In this document: positions 26,095 to 35,299 of the stretch, piece after piece
Layout: every line of letters starts with the position of its first letter
How positions within the stretch are numbered: the first letter of the stretch is position 1
NCBI GenBank assembly: GCA_021151835.1
Contig: JAGKWO010000003.1
Location: forward strand, 183,185 to 247,184
Length of the DNA stretch: 64,000 nt
Source of the DNA: Gammaproteobacteria bacterium
Lineage (GTDB): Bacteria; Pseudomonadota; Gammaproteobacteria; Pseudomonadales; Cellvibrionaceae
Direction: 5' to 3'
The notes under the pieces: model-generated
The model's database searches: none
The model's input: only the letters and a program-made list of their open reading frames with translations
Told to the model about the DNA's origin: nothing
Translations under genes and position numbers: made by a program

Positions 26095-26311
26095 ATTTTT
26101 TTGCGCTCAAACCGTAAGTGGATTTACCGACTCCCTTGGGCCAGCAAAAATCCGGTGGTGAAAAATATTTCTGTAATTAAAAGGTGATGCGTAGAATCCT
26201 GGTGGTTGTAATAGTTTGAAATGTGCAGTACCAACATGCGAATGCTATAGTTGACCAACGTTAACTGTAGCAGTGCCTCCATTACCAATAACCTGATGAA
26301 CGGAAATTCTT

Positions 26312-26791
26312 ATGGCTTCAAAACATATTCCCGGCGGTGCCGCCGCAGCAAGGCCCGCCGCTCCGGTACTCCAGGAGTTCCACACGCTCAACGTCCAATC
26401 CTACGGGGAACGCCCCGATCCAGCAATGCGCACGGTGCATGTTTCCTATTCCTATGCAACAGAAGAACCGCATATCACCCTGGAATTCGCCGATTCCGAA
26501 GCAACCTGGGGCAAGAAAAAAGCCTCGGTTCACCTGCGTGCAATAAAGGATGAAGTGCCCTGGAAATTCTCATCAGATGACCTGCAAACTGCAATGGAGC
26601 ATGTTGGTCCGGGAAGAATGAGTATTCTAAAGCTGAAAAGAATGGTAGCCGAGCTTTACAACATCAAGCAGCAAGACGCGGCCAAGCAATGCGCATCAGC
26701 CATCGCCAGTGCGCAACCACCTGCGGCGGAAGAAGTTGCGGAAAGAAAAGAACAAGCCAAAAAAGTTCAAAATGGCGGAATATTTGGTTAG
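26312..26791 (+). CDS. Conserved-looking protein of unknown function
   Basis: 159 residues, no signal peptide and no membrane segment. A Pro/Ala-rich head (PGGAAAARPAAPV) leads to a compact middle (HVSYSYATEEPHITLEFADSEATWG, then KKKASVHLRAIKDEVPWKF), a helical segment (MSILKLKRMVAELYNIKQQDAAKQCASAI) and a charged tail ending NGGIFG. I do not recognise the family. Coding use resembles its neighbours and an intrinsic terminator follows, which supports a real gene. Confidence 0.62.
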   Translation: MASKHIPGGAAAARPAAPVLQEFHTLNVQSYGERPDPAMRTVHVSYSYATEEPHITLEFADSEATWGKKKASVHLRAIKDEVPWKFSSDDLQTAMEHVGPGRMSILKLKRMVAELYNIKQQDAAKQCASAIASAQPPAAEEVAERKEQAKKVQNGGIFG

Positions 26792-27130
26792 TTCTGTTGG
26801 TTCGCTTCCGGTTAAAAGCTTCCTTTAAAAAAAATGGGCCCGCAAAACATGGCCCATTTTTTATTACATACTGCGCCCTGCAACACAGATCGCTGCGGCA
26901 ACCAGTATCCTGTTATTGACTCTCAGGTCATTCTCACGCAAGATTCGCGGCCAATAACAAATAAGCCTCAGCAAGAGGCACATAAACAAATTTCAACTTA
27001 CCCTCCTACGCAGATTTTCCTCTAGGCAACTTAAAAATTGCAGGCTTGCTAGTGGCCGCGGTTTCCCCAAGCAGCCGCGCCACTGCAGCAATCCATTTTT
27101 TCAGCCTTTCTCAGAATCCATGAGGGAAAT
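26792..27130. other. Intergenic region of 339 bp
   Basis: Begins with the terminator at 26830-26861. The remainder, upstream of the lipoprotein gene, shows no open frame with a recognisable product and no clear repeat; it should hold that gene's promoter, which I could not pinpoint. Confidence 0.5.
26830..26861 (+). terminator. Intrinsic terminator after the unknown ORF
   Basis: Perfect stem AAAAATGGGCC / GGCCCATTTTT with a 10-base loop and terminal T run, 39 bp after the stop. Confidence 0.85.
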
Positions 27131-28852
27131 ATGCATAACAAACTTGCATTCATTCTGCTTTCATCCAGCGTTCTCGTTGCCTGCGGCGGCGGAGGTGGTG
27201 GTGGCGGTGATAAAACACCACCGACTACATCCACACCTGCGGTAAGCTCCAGCTCCAGCGTAAGCACAAGTACGAGTTCCAGTTCGAGCTCCAGCTCGGT
27301 ACCCGTCATAGTGTTACAAGGCCAGTTTAAAGATACCAGTATTACCGGCCTGCACTTTGTATCCGGCGGCCAATCCGGAAACACCAATAGCACCGGCACC
27401 TTCAATTACGAAGAAGGAAAAGATATTACCTTTTCTATCGGCGGAATAACCCTGGGGACCACGCCGGGTAAAGCGCTTATTACACCGATTAATCTGGTTG
27501 CCAATGGCAGCACCGATAATATTGCCGTGCAAAACATGGTACGTTTTTTATTAATGCTGGATGCCGATGGTTATGCCGGTAATGGTTTGCAAATCTCCAG
27601 CAAAGTACAAACTGCGGCCGCCAGTTGGACGCAAATTGATTTTGCCGCGGCGGATTTTGCCCAGAACCTGACAACAATCCTGTCAGCCGCATCCGCCGCA
27701 GATGGTGGCGCGCATCAACTTCCCACCGCAGACCTTGCTAAAAAACATATTGAGGGTACACACGCGTGTAATTATTCGGGCGTGTTCAAAGGCGATTTTT
27801 CCGGTGATCACAAAGGCAAAATTGCGTTAATCGCCAATCCTGCCAACGGTGAGGTCACAGGATTTTCGCAACAGGAAAATGGCGGGACAGTAATCGAATT
27901 AAGTGGAATAAAATCGCTCAATTACAACCAGGCAGCATCCTTCGAAACAGGTAATGATAGTGATAAAAGCACTTACAGCGGCAGTTTCACCACAGCATCA
28001 GCAATTAATGGCACCTGGAAAAAAGAAAGCGCCAGCGGCACATTTTCTGCCAGTCGCGTTGGTGGATCGACTACCGCGCTTTATCAATTCAGTGCGAGCT
28101 TTAACGGTAGTGAATCGGGTTTATTAGCGCTCAATATCGACTCCGCGAATAAAGTCAGCGGCTCAATTTACAATTTCACTACCAATGAAACCCAATCACT
28201 CAGTGGCAATGTGAAAGGTCCAAACCTGACCGTCACTGCTGGCAATAACAAATTGCAGGGTTTGTTAAATATTGAAGCCGGCTCGTTAACAGGCACCTGG
28301 AGTGATAGCACCAAAGGAACATCCGGCACCTTCACTGGCGGTGGCTGCCAGCTAAATCCGGCACCGCTGACAATCAATGGCTTCCATAGCTGGAAAATCG
28401 GTAGCGATAGCGCCAGCAAGCAATTGATTCCCGCATCAGGCACAGACCCATTGGTAGTGTTGGATGGCAGCCCGGTTGCGCGCGTGCGCATGACCGTTTC
28501 GCCCTGGGGCGAGATGTCATTCCCGATTGCTGATTTCGATCAAACCGGTGAGGCAGAAACCATTAACCTGAGCGGTTCAAACTTTATTGAAATCACTTAC
28601 AAATCCAACCAAAGCGTGAATTTGCAATTGCGCCAATATGCAGTCCATGGCGGAACCCACAACCAGATCACCCTGCCCGCGGCCAGTGAATTCACCACCG
28701 TAAAAATTCCTTTTACGGATTTCAAAGGGGGGCTCACTCCACTGGATTTAACCAAGGTGGCAAAATTTAACTTTGCCTTGCTCAGCAATAACACAACCGA
28801 TGGCTACGCCGAATTGATTGTGAAAGGTTTTAAAATAGACAAGTTTAATTAA
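27131..28852 (+). CDS. Secreted lipoprotein with poly-Ser linker and C-terminal CBM-like domain
   Basis: 573 residues. Lipobox LVAC with Cys18 followed by eight Gly, then a Ser/Thr linker (about 39-57) typical of Cellvibrio surface enzymes. The middle (60-400) is beta-rich with repeated strands (YSGVFKGDFSGDHKGKIALIANPANGEV, LYQFSASFNGSESGLLALNI, KGTSGTFTGGGCQL), partly repetitive and of no recognised family. The last 150 residues (NGFHSWKIGSDSASKQL to GYAELIVKGFKIDKFN) look like a galactose-binding-like carbohydrate-binding module. No catalytic motif is evident. It is probably an outer-membrane-anchored glycan-binding or structural protein. Confidence 0.78.
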   Translation: MHNKLAFILLSSSVLVACGGGGGGGGDKTPPTTSTPAVSSSSSVSTSTSSSSSSSSVPVIVLQGQFKDTSITGLHFVSGGQSGNTNSTGTFNYEEGKDITFSIGGITLGTTPGKALITPINLVANGSTDNIAVQNMVRFLLMLDADGYAGNGLQISSKVQTAAASWTQIDFAAADFAQNLTTILSAASAADGGAHQLPTADLAKKHIEGTHACNYSGVFKGDFSGDHKGKIALIANPANGEVTGFSQQENGGTVIELSGIKSLNYNQAASFETGNDSDKSTYSGSFTTASAINGTWKKESASGTFSASRVGGSTTALYQFSASFNGSESGLLALNIDSANKVSGSIYNFTTNETQSLSGNVKGPNLTVTAGNNKLQGLLNIEAGSLTGTWSDSTKGTSGTFTGGGCQLNPAPLTINGFHSWKIGSDSASKQLIPASGTDPLVVLDGSPVARVRMTVSPWGEMSFPIADFDQTGEAETINLSGSNFIEITYKSNQSVNLQLRQYAVHGGTHNQITLPAASEFTTVKIPFTDFKGGLTPLDLTKVAKFNFALLSNNTTDGYAELIVKGFKIDKFN

Positions 28853-28859
28853 GCAATAA

Positions 28860-28891
28860 AAAACCCTCTTGCAAATTCGCGAGAGGGTTTT
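28860..28891. terminator. Bidirectional intrinsic terminator
   Basis: Stem AAAACCCTCT / AGAGGGTTTT between the convergent lipoprotein and arylamine acetyltransferase genes, with A run on one side and T run on the other. Confidence 0.8.
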
Positions 28892-28894
28892 CAT

Positions 28895-29659
28895 CTAGCG
28901 GCGCAATGAAAATTCATTCCATAACACATCGTCTAACTGATCCGGTAATATTTCGGTAATGTTTTCCTGGTCACCGGTAAATTTTTTCAATTGATTTCCC
29001 GATAACAATGTCCTTCCGCGGGCATGTTGTTTCATCACCAGATAACGCTGCACAAACACTGCATCCGGATGGGTTGAGTTGTAATAATTGGCGAGCGAAA
29101 AATCGATCCACTCCATCGGCTGCAAATCAAAACCAAATTGGTTGGCCCATTCACCTTTTACCAGCGCTTTCAGTACAAATTCATCGCGCGCATTTTTGTC
29201 CAGCATGAACGTTTCGTCGTCCTGATGGATTATCTCGCCCAGCTGGTGCAACGCAATTGGTGCACGCAAACCAAAACTGCCAAAACCGGTATCGCACAAC
29301 CAGCGTTCATTGCCGATAGTTACCACCAGTACAACATGGGTTTTAGGGCGGCGTTGCGGGTAAAACATGGGGCGCGCGCCGATAATATCGAAGCTGAAAC
29401 CAAGCGCTGCGAGCGCCATACTGAATAATCCATTTACTTCATAGCAGTAACCACCGCGTGCGGAGTACACAATTTTTTTTACGATATCTTCCGGCACCAT
29501 GGACACAATCTTACCCGCTTGCACATCCAGGTTTTCAAATGCAATTGACCGCAATTGCGCACGCATTACATTTGTTAATGTCTCAACATCGGGATTGGTA
29601 TTGCCGGAATAACCAATTCGTTTCAAGTAATCATCCAGTATAAAATTTTCTGCTTGCAT
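28895..29659 (-). CDS. Arylamine N-acetyltransferase
   Basis: 254 residues, normal length for bacterial NATs. The Cys-His-Asp triad is visible: RGGYCYEVNGLF (Cys72), KTHVVLVV (His108) and LCDTGFGSFG (Asp123). The opening LDDYLKRIGY and IAFENLDVQAG are also family marks. It transfers acetyl from acetyl-CoA to arylamines or hydrazines in the cytosol. Single gene converging on the lipoprotein gene. Confidence 0.95.
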   Translation of the reverse strand: MQAENFILDDYLKRIGYSGNTNPDVETLTNVMRAQLRSIAFENLDVQAGKIVSMVPEDIVKKIVYSARGGYCYEVNGLFSMALAALGFSFDIIGARPMFYPQRRPKTHVVLVVTIGNERWLCDTGFGSFGLRAPIALHQLGEIIHQDDETFMLDKNARDEFVLKALVKGEWANQFGFDLQPMEWIDFSLANYYNSTHPDAVFVQRYLVMKQHARGRTLLSGNQLKKFTGDQENITEILPDQLDDVLWNEFSLRR

Positions 29660-29794
29660 AGCACGACTCTGTTTTTAACATCATTGAAGAAATACAGTGT
29701 GATGGTTAAACCTTGCAGGTTTACCTTACCCGCCCCTTACATATCACTTGAATAGGCCCTAAGATGCACCTTTGTGATGTCGCGAGGCCATGGT

Positions 29795-30721
29795 ATGAAT
29801 TCACCCTTAAGCATCTGGCTGATGGTAATAGCCAGCACTTTTTTCTGGGGCAGCAACTTTAACGCGGGTCACGCAATTGCGGGGGATGTTACACCACTTA
29901 CCGCAGCCGCTGAACGTTTTCTGATTGCCGTTGTTATTTTTTTATTACTGCGCATGATTCAGGCAAAAGCCGAATCCCGTTTGCAATGGAAGGACGCGTT
30001 AGTGCTGGTGCCATTGGGAATTATTGGTGTGTTCGGATTTAACTACGCGTTTTTTACCGCACTACACACCACATCCGCCTTAAATGCCGCGTTAATTATG
30101 GCGCTATCACCAATGCTGTCATTGTTATTTTCGGTGTGGCTCCTTAAATCGCGCATCCAGTTATTTCAATGTATAGGAATCCTTATTGCGTTTATTGGAG
30201 TCACGCTGGTTATTACCGGTGGAAACTTTGGCCTGGTGCATATCGCATTGGGCGATGCATGGATGATCGGCGCGGTTATTGTGTGGAGCTTGTACACCGT
30301 TGGCTCGAAAAAATATGCAGGGCATATTCCTTCACTGCAACTTGCGCGCTGGACAGTAAGCATAGGAGCAATAGCATTAACTGTTGTAGCCTTGATACAG
30401 GAGCAACCCTTGGTTGATGTGCCGGCATTATCCTGGGAAACGCATGGGATTTTGTTTTACATGGCATCATTCGGAACGGTATTCGCTTATATTTTCTGGC
30501 TGAAAGGCGTGCATTTTCTGGGGCCGGATAAGTCCGCTATCGCATTTAACCTGGTTCCGGTTTCAACACTGATTGTCAGCCTGGCGTTAGGTAGTTACCC
30601 CAATAAAATACAATTGCTGGGAATGTTGTTGGTGCTGGCGGGAGTGGTTATATCGAGCGGCTGGCGTCCCAGCGGCTGGCGCCCCGGAGGCACCCGTGAC
30701 CGGCAACAAGCAACGCGATAA
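29795..30721 (+). CDS. EamA-family (DMT) transporter
   Basis: 308-residue inner-membrane protein with about ten hydrophobic segments in two EamA repeats: IASTFFWGSNFNAGHAI, LNAALIMALSPMLSLLFSVWLL, then SIAFNLVPVSTLIVSLALGSYP in the second repeat. The ATG at 29795 has GAGG at good spacing; an ATG at 29777 is possible. The C-terminus is basic and Pro/Gly-rich (SGWRPSGWRPGGTRDRQQ). Exports a metabolite or amino acid; substrate unknown. Confidence 0.9.
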   Translation: MNSPLSIWLMVIASTFFWGSNFNAGHAIAGDVTPLTAAAERFLIAVVIFLLLRMIQAKAESRLQWKDALVLVPLGIIGVFGFNYAFFTALHTTSALNAALIMALSPMLSLLFSVWLLKSRIQLFQCIGILIAFIGVTLVITGGNFGLVHIALGDAWMIGAVIVWSLYTVGSKKYAGHIPSLQLARWTVSIGAIALTVVALIQEQPLVDVPALSWETHGILFYMASFGTVFAYIFWLKGVHFLGPDKSAIAFNLVPVSTLIVSLALGSYPNKIQLLGMLLVLAGVVISSGWRPSGWRPGGTRDRQQATR

Positions 30722-30756
30722 CAAACCATCCGCTCCCGAAAATTTAATTTGAAAAA

Positions 30757-30787
30757 AATACCCCCGGAACAAGCCGGGGGTATTTAT
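30757..30787. terminator. Intrinsic terminator between convergent EamA and S41 genes
   Basis: Stem AATACCCCCGG / CCGGGGGTATT with a 6-base loop, flanked by A and T runs, so it can serve both strands. Confidence 0.8.
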
Positions 30788-30815
30788 GACCTTACATCAA
30801 GCCAAGGTTATACGA

Positions 30816-32372
30816 TCATTTTAAAATCAAAAGTTTCCGCGATTCTTTCGCAATAAATTCACCATCGACAACAGTACCCTTAGGCTTTTGCAACTTCGCA
30901 TTCACACTCGCAGAGCACACACCCGACGCGCGGAAATTTAACGCCGTCGCCAGCATCGCCTCTTGCGTGTCACCGAGTTGGTGATCAATATCATCCTGCA
31001 CACTGCAACCTTTCACGCGCGTTTTATTATCATCCGCCGATGAAGGGATAAACCCGTCACTGTACTCACCAAACCCTTTTGCATTAGCACCTTTTAATTG
31101 GATGGTGTAATAAGTGGTGCCGCAATTTTCCTCCGGATAATAACCATAAGGTTTACCGCAGGTGGTGTCACCGATCAAATAAACCTGGATATTAGCGCCG
31201 CGCAAACCATTAATAATGGCTTCACTGGCGGAACAAGTGCCTGCAGAAGTCAGGATATAAACGCGGCTTAAATTGAGCGCAGGCAAATCCAGGTTTTCAT
31301 AATCGCTGTACAATCCAAAATCCAGAAACGGCATTGGTTCGGCTTTCTGTTGTTTCGAGTTCTCAATTTGCTCGTAGAATAATTTTCCCTGCACGTTGGA
31401 GCCAGCAAGCATATAACTTACCTGGCTTGCAATGGATAACAAACCACCACCGTTATAACGCAAATCCAGAACAACATCACTCACCGCTGCTTGCTGTAAT
31501 TGCTGGATCGCGGTTATCCATTGTCTTTCTGCTTTTTCTACATGCGAGTTAAAAACGATGTAGCCGACTTTACCGTTACCGGTTTCCAGCACTTTGGTCA
31601 GCAGCACCGGTGACGTAGCAACTTCGCCCGCTTGTATCGTTACCGAATAGGGAGTACTCCCCTCTGCATCCTGCAAATCAAATTTATAGGCAACACCGGA
31701 TTTGCTTGGAAACAAGCGTTCATTAAGCGCATTGATTCCCGCTTCACTGGTTTCATTCACCAGATCATAATTATCGATTTTGAGAATTTTTGTTCCGCGC
31801 TTCACACCGGCCAGTGCGGCCGGCGAACCTGGTTCGACAAAGGCCACATAATATTTGCGCGGCGGTGTAGTGGAATAGACTTTCAAACGAATACCGTAAT
31901 CGTAAGTAATACCCGATTCCCAGGATTCAGCATCCTCCGTGGGCTCCCACCAATGGAAATTATCTTTGGGCGTTCCGGAGCTGGTAATTTTGTTGGTCTT
32001 TAATAATTCAAAATATTCCTGGGGATTGCCGTAATCCCCGGGGTTTAAATCAGGTAACTCCTCAAACCATAAATACGTTTCATAGCTCCACGAACGGAGG
32101 AAATTTTTTTCATCCAGTGCGGAGCCTTTTTTATCGGGAAACGCTTTACCGGTGAATTGGCTGTAGCCACTGCGCGGCGCGGCGCAAAGGTTGTCGAATT
32201 CGGCGGATGGTTTATAGGTTCCCGCCTTCCAGCCGGAATTGCTCACCGGGGGTTTGGTCAGGTCTCCGCTAATCGGGCCACTACTACCACCACCACAGGC
32301 GGCAAGTGTTACCGCCAGCATACTGATCGAAAAAATGCTGCGTGTAGAAAAAGTGCTGCGCGCTTTTTTCAT
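30816..32372 (-). CDS. S41-family peptidase lipoprotein (C-terminal-processing-protease-like)
   Basis: 518 residues from the ATG at 32372, chosen because it places a lipoprotein signal (MKKARSTFSTRSIFSISM then LAAC) at the N-terminus; a longer frame exists, and no strong ribosome site favours either. A PDZ domain (AFVEPGSPAALAGVKRGTKILKIDNYDL) precedes the S41 core: VVLDLRYNGGGLLSIASQ and TSAGTCSASEAI, which contains the catalytic Ser. Cleavage of exported proteins from their C-terminal side is expected. Several Cys near the C-terminus (GDTTCGKPYG, EENCGTTYY, KGCSV) may form disulfides. Lone gene. Confidence 0.9.
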   Translation of the reverse strand: MKKARSTFSTRSIFSISMLAVTLAACGGGSSGPISGDLTKPPVSNSGWKAGTYKPSAEFDNLCAAPRSGYSQFTGKAFPDKKGSALDEKNFLRSWSYETYLWFEELPDLNPGDYGNPQEYFELLKTNKITSSGTPKDNFHWWEPTEDAESWESGITYDYGIRLKVYSTTPPRKYYVAFVEPGSPAALAGVKRGTKILKIDNYDLVNETSEAGINALNERLFPSKSGVAYKFDLQDAEGSTPYSVTIQAGEVATSPVLLTKVLETGNGKVGYIVFNSHVEKAERQWITAIQQLQQAAVSDVVLDLRYNGGGLLSIASQVSYMLAGSNVQGKLFYEQIENSKQQKAEPMPFLDFGLYSDYENLDLPALNLSRVYILTSAGTCSASEAIINGLRGANIQVYLIGDTTCGKPYGYYPEENCGTTYYTIQLKGANAKGFGEYSDGFIPSSADDNKTRVKGCSVQDDIDHQLGDTQEAMLATALNFRASGVCSASVNAKLQKPKGTVVDGEFIAKESRKLLILK

Positions 32373-32541
32373 GCGGGAAAGGAAAAGTTGAGTCAGGCGA
32401 AATGAATCGTTCACGGGAAATATCCTTGGATGTCCTATCATCGGCGGCGACATGCCGGCCGGGGAAACCAAAGAATAAAAGAATTCCTTATGAAAAACCA
32501 CGACCGGTGACTCACCGGCGTGGCGTCAAAACAGGAAAAAG

Positions 32542-35001
32542 TTACGGTGACGTGACACTTACCGGAGTTAAATACACTTTGGATTTGCCAATGTCCGTAG
32601 TTTTACCAACTACTTCCAGGCCTCCTTGCAAGCGGATATCCGCCGATGATGAGCCAATCAGCAGATTAATTTTGCCCGGCTCCAGCACAAAATCCATATT
32701 GCGGTCATAAAATCCCAATTGATTGGCGGCGAGTGTAAAAGTCACGCGGACACTTTGTTTCGGTTCAAGGTGGATGCGCTTGAAACCCCGCAACAGTTTT
32801 ACCGGTTGGGTCACACTGGCGACCGGATCATTGATATATAACTGCACCACTTCATCACCGGCGCGCGCACCGGTATTGGAAACGACAACGCTGATATCTA
32901 CCGTCTCCCCCGCTTTGATTTGCGTTTTATTCCAGCGCATATCCGCATAGCTGAATTGCGTATAACTTAAACCGTAACCGAATGGATAGAGGGCATCGGT
33001 TTTATCAAATGCATAACCGCGTTTTGCTGCCGGTTTGTAATTGTAATAAACCGGCAGATGACCAACAGAGCGAGCCACACTCACCGGCAATTTGCCACCG
33101 GGATTGACATCGCCAAATAAAACGCGAGCAACTGCGCGCCCGGTTTCCTGACCGAGATACCAGCCTTGCAAAATTGCCGGAGCGGTTTGTGCAAGCTTGC
33201 TGATGGCGAGTGGACGCCCGCCAATTAATAACACTACAACAGGTTTACCGGTTGCCAGAACGGCATCAACCAATTCCTGTTGCTCACCCAATAATTCCAG
33301 GCTGGTGCGATCACCCAAATGATTGTCACTCCAGGCTTCGCGCGATGTCGCTTCGTTATCACCGACAACGACAATTGCCACATCGCTTTTTTTCGCGGCC
33401 GCCACAGCTTTTTCAATCATCCCTTTCGTATCGGCTTTGGTTGCCAATACAACTTCATCGGTATGCCAGCGCTGTTTGGAGCGAGAATTCGCGGATGCCG
33501 AGTCCGGATGCGACGCCCATTTTTCAATAGTGAGCAAGGTACCTTTTTCATGGTGAATGGTTACACTGCTGCCAAGATATTCTTGCAAGCCCTGTAAAAT
33601 GCTCACTGTTTTTTTCGGCACATCGCTGTAACCGCCAATCAGGGTTTCATCGACATGCGGGCCGATCAATGCCACAGATTTCAACGCCGATTTATCCAGC
33701 GGCAAAATATTTTTTTCATTCTTTAACAGGATTATTGCTTTCTCTGCAACCTGTTGCGCAAAGGCGGCGTGCTTGGCATTGCCAACAAATTCATCCACAT
33801 TGGTGGTAGCCGTGTAGGGATTATCAAATAATCCCAGCGCAAATTTTTCGTGTAACACGCGCGCGACTGCCTGATCAATTTGCTTGAGACTGATTTTTTT
33901 ATCGTTTACCAGTTGGATCAGGTTTTTATAGGCATCGCCATCCGGCGTTTCAACATCTACCCCGGCTGTCATTGCCATGAGCGCCGCGTCCGATTTATCG
34001 GCAGCGAGATGATGACGATTAATCAATTCGGCAATCGCAAAATAATCGCTCACCACAACACCATCAAAATTCCATTCGCCGCGCAAAATATGTTGCAGCA
34101 GATCGACATTGGAATGGGAAGGAATGCCGTCAATTTCGTTATAGGAAGCCATCACACTGCGTGCGTGCGCCACTTTCACTGCTGCCTCAAACGGTGGCAG
34201 AAAATTTTCGCGCAGGCTGCGTTCACCAATAGGCGCAGGCGCGGTATTCAATCCACCGGTTGGTTCACCGTGACCAGCGAGGTGTTTTAATGTTGCGATC
34301 ACCCTGTCTTTACCGATTCCATTGCCAGCACCTTGAAAACCTTTGACGCTGGCCACCCCCAATTCTGCTACCAAATAGGGATCTTCACCGAGGGTTTCTT
34401 CGATGCGCCCCCAACGCGGATCGCGCGCAACATCAAGCACGGGGGCAAGTGCCTGGTGTGTGCCTATCGCACGCATTTCCTGGGCCGCAATGGTGTAAAC
34501 CTGTTCGATGGTTGCCGGGTCCCAGGTGCTTGCAAGACCAATTGCTTGCGGGAAACTGGTAGCGTTGCGACCGGCATGGCCATGCAGCGCTTCTTCATGA
34601 AAAATAGCGGGGATTCCCAGGCGCGTATTTTCCACCAGATATTTCTGTACCGCATTGGTAAATGCCAATGTTTGCCCCGGGGTTTTATTGGGTGTCAGCG
34701 TGGCTTTATTTTCGGCCGGGCGCGCCACTTGCCCGATACCATCACCCAGAATTTCTTTGGCATGCTCCGGGGTAAATTCGCCACTGTCTGTTTCGAGTTT
34801 TTGCCGTGCGACCCACACGGTTTGCAATTGCGCGACCTTTTCTTCCAGGGTCATGCGTTTGAGCAAATCCTTCACGCGCGCATCAATTGGTTTATCCGGA
34901 TTTTTGTACAATGGGTCTGCTGCCATTGAGCTGGCGGGAATCGCTAACAAAACTGCACTTGCAAAAAATATTTTTAGCCGATGAAAAGATGAGGGTTGCA
35001 T
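32542..35001 (-). CDS. Glycoside hydrolase family 3 enzyme, probable beta-xylosidase or beta-glucosidase
   Basis: 819 residues, signal peptide ending ASSMA-ADP. The first GH3 domain includes HEEALHGHAGRNATSFPQAIGLAST, KHLAGHGEPTGG and VVVSDYFAI with nucleophile Asp319. The second domain has VVVGDNEATSREAWSDNHLGDR, where the acid/base Glu is expected, and a fibronectin-III-like domain closes the protein (YPFGYGLSYTQFSY, LLRGFKRIHLEPKQS). Exo-release of beta-linked sugar is expected. The adjacent xylA-xylB pair on the same strand suggests a beta-xylosidase, as does the locus; sequence alone does not exclude beta-glucosidase. Confidence 0.92.
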   Translation of the reverse strand: MQPSSFHRLKIFFASAVLLAIPASSMAADPLYKNPDKPIDARVKDLLKRMTLEEKVAQLQTVWVARQKLETDSGEFTPEHAKEILGDGIGQVARPAENKATLTPNKTPGQTLAFTNAVQKYLVENTRLGIPAIFHEEALHGHAGRNATSFPQAIGLASTWDPATIEQVYTIAAQEMRAIGTHQALAPVLDVARDPRWGRIEETLGEDPYLVAELGVASVKGFQGAGNGIGKDRVIATLKHLAGHGEPTGGLNTAPAPIGERSLRENFLPPFEAAVKVAHARSVMASYNEIDGIPSHSNVDLLQHILRGEWNFDGVVVSDYFAIAELINRHHLAADKSDAALMAMTAGVDVETPDGDAYKNLIQLVNDKKISLKQIDQAVARVLHEKFALGLFDNPYTATTNVDEFVGNAKHAAFAQQVAEKAIILLKNEKNILPLDKSALKSVALIGPHVDETLIGGYSDVPKKTVSILQGLQEYLGSSVTIHHEKGTLLTIEKWASHPDSASANSRSKQRWHTDEVVLATKADTKGMIEKAVAAAKKSDVAIVVVGDNEATSREAWSDNHLGDRTSLELLGEQQELVDAVLATGKPVVVLLIGGRPLAISKLAQTAPAILQGWYLGQETGRAVARVLFGDVNPGGKLPVSVARSVGHLPVYYNYKPAAKRGYAFDKTDALYPFGYGLSYTQFSYADMRWNKTQIKAGETVDISVVVSNTGARAGDEVVQLYINDPVASVTQPVKLLRGFKRIHLEPKQSVRVTFTLAANQLGFYDRNMDFVLEPGKINLLIGSSSADIRLQGGLEVVGKTTDIGKSKVYLTPVSVTSP

Positions 35002-35208
35002 ATTGTTGTCCTTCTGGAGTCGATGTGTGTTTTTTAATAATTATTGTTGGTTTTTTCAGAATGCCGTCCACGCAAAAAAGATATTGGTGGCGCCAATAAC
35101 TCTAGCGCAAGCGCATCGGCACTTGTATGGTTTTACATTTTTTATCGCATTTTTTTGTGTATTTTTTTTCACTTACTTTTATTGCGTTAAAACAAAAGTT
35201 GCGCCCAC

Positions 35209-35256
35209 AAAAAAGCCGCTAGTTATTGCCCCATAAACAGGACAATAATTAGCGGC
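35209..35256 (-). terminator. Terminator after xylA
   Basis: Arms GCCGCTAGTTATTG / CAATAATTAGCGGC pair with one wobble around a 14-base loop, and six T follow on the minus strand. It lies 44 bp past the xylA stop. The rest of the 298-bp gap up to the GH3 gene holds AT-rich sequence and no gene. Confidence 0.75.
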
Positions 35257-35299
35257 CAGAGGCTTTGCTAGAAAAATCGATTAATGCAATACGTCGCTA

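Noticed and set aside
32504..32518. CCGGTGA / TCACCGG palindrome after the GH3 gene as terminator
   Set aside because: The single-base loop cannot form as drawn and the T stretch is displaced; no firm call possible.
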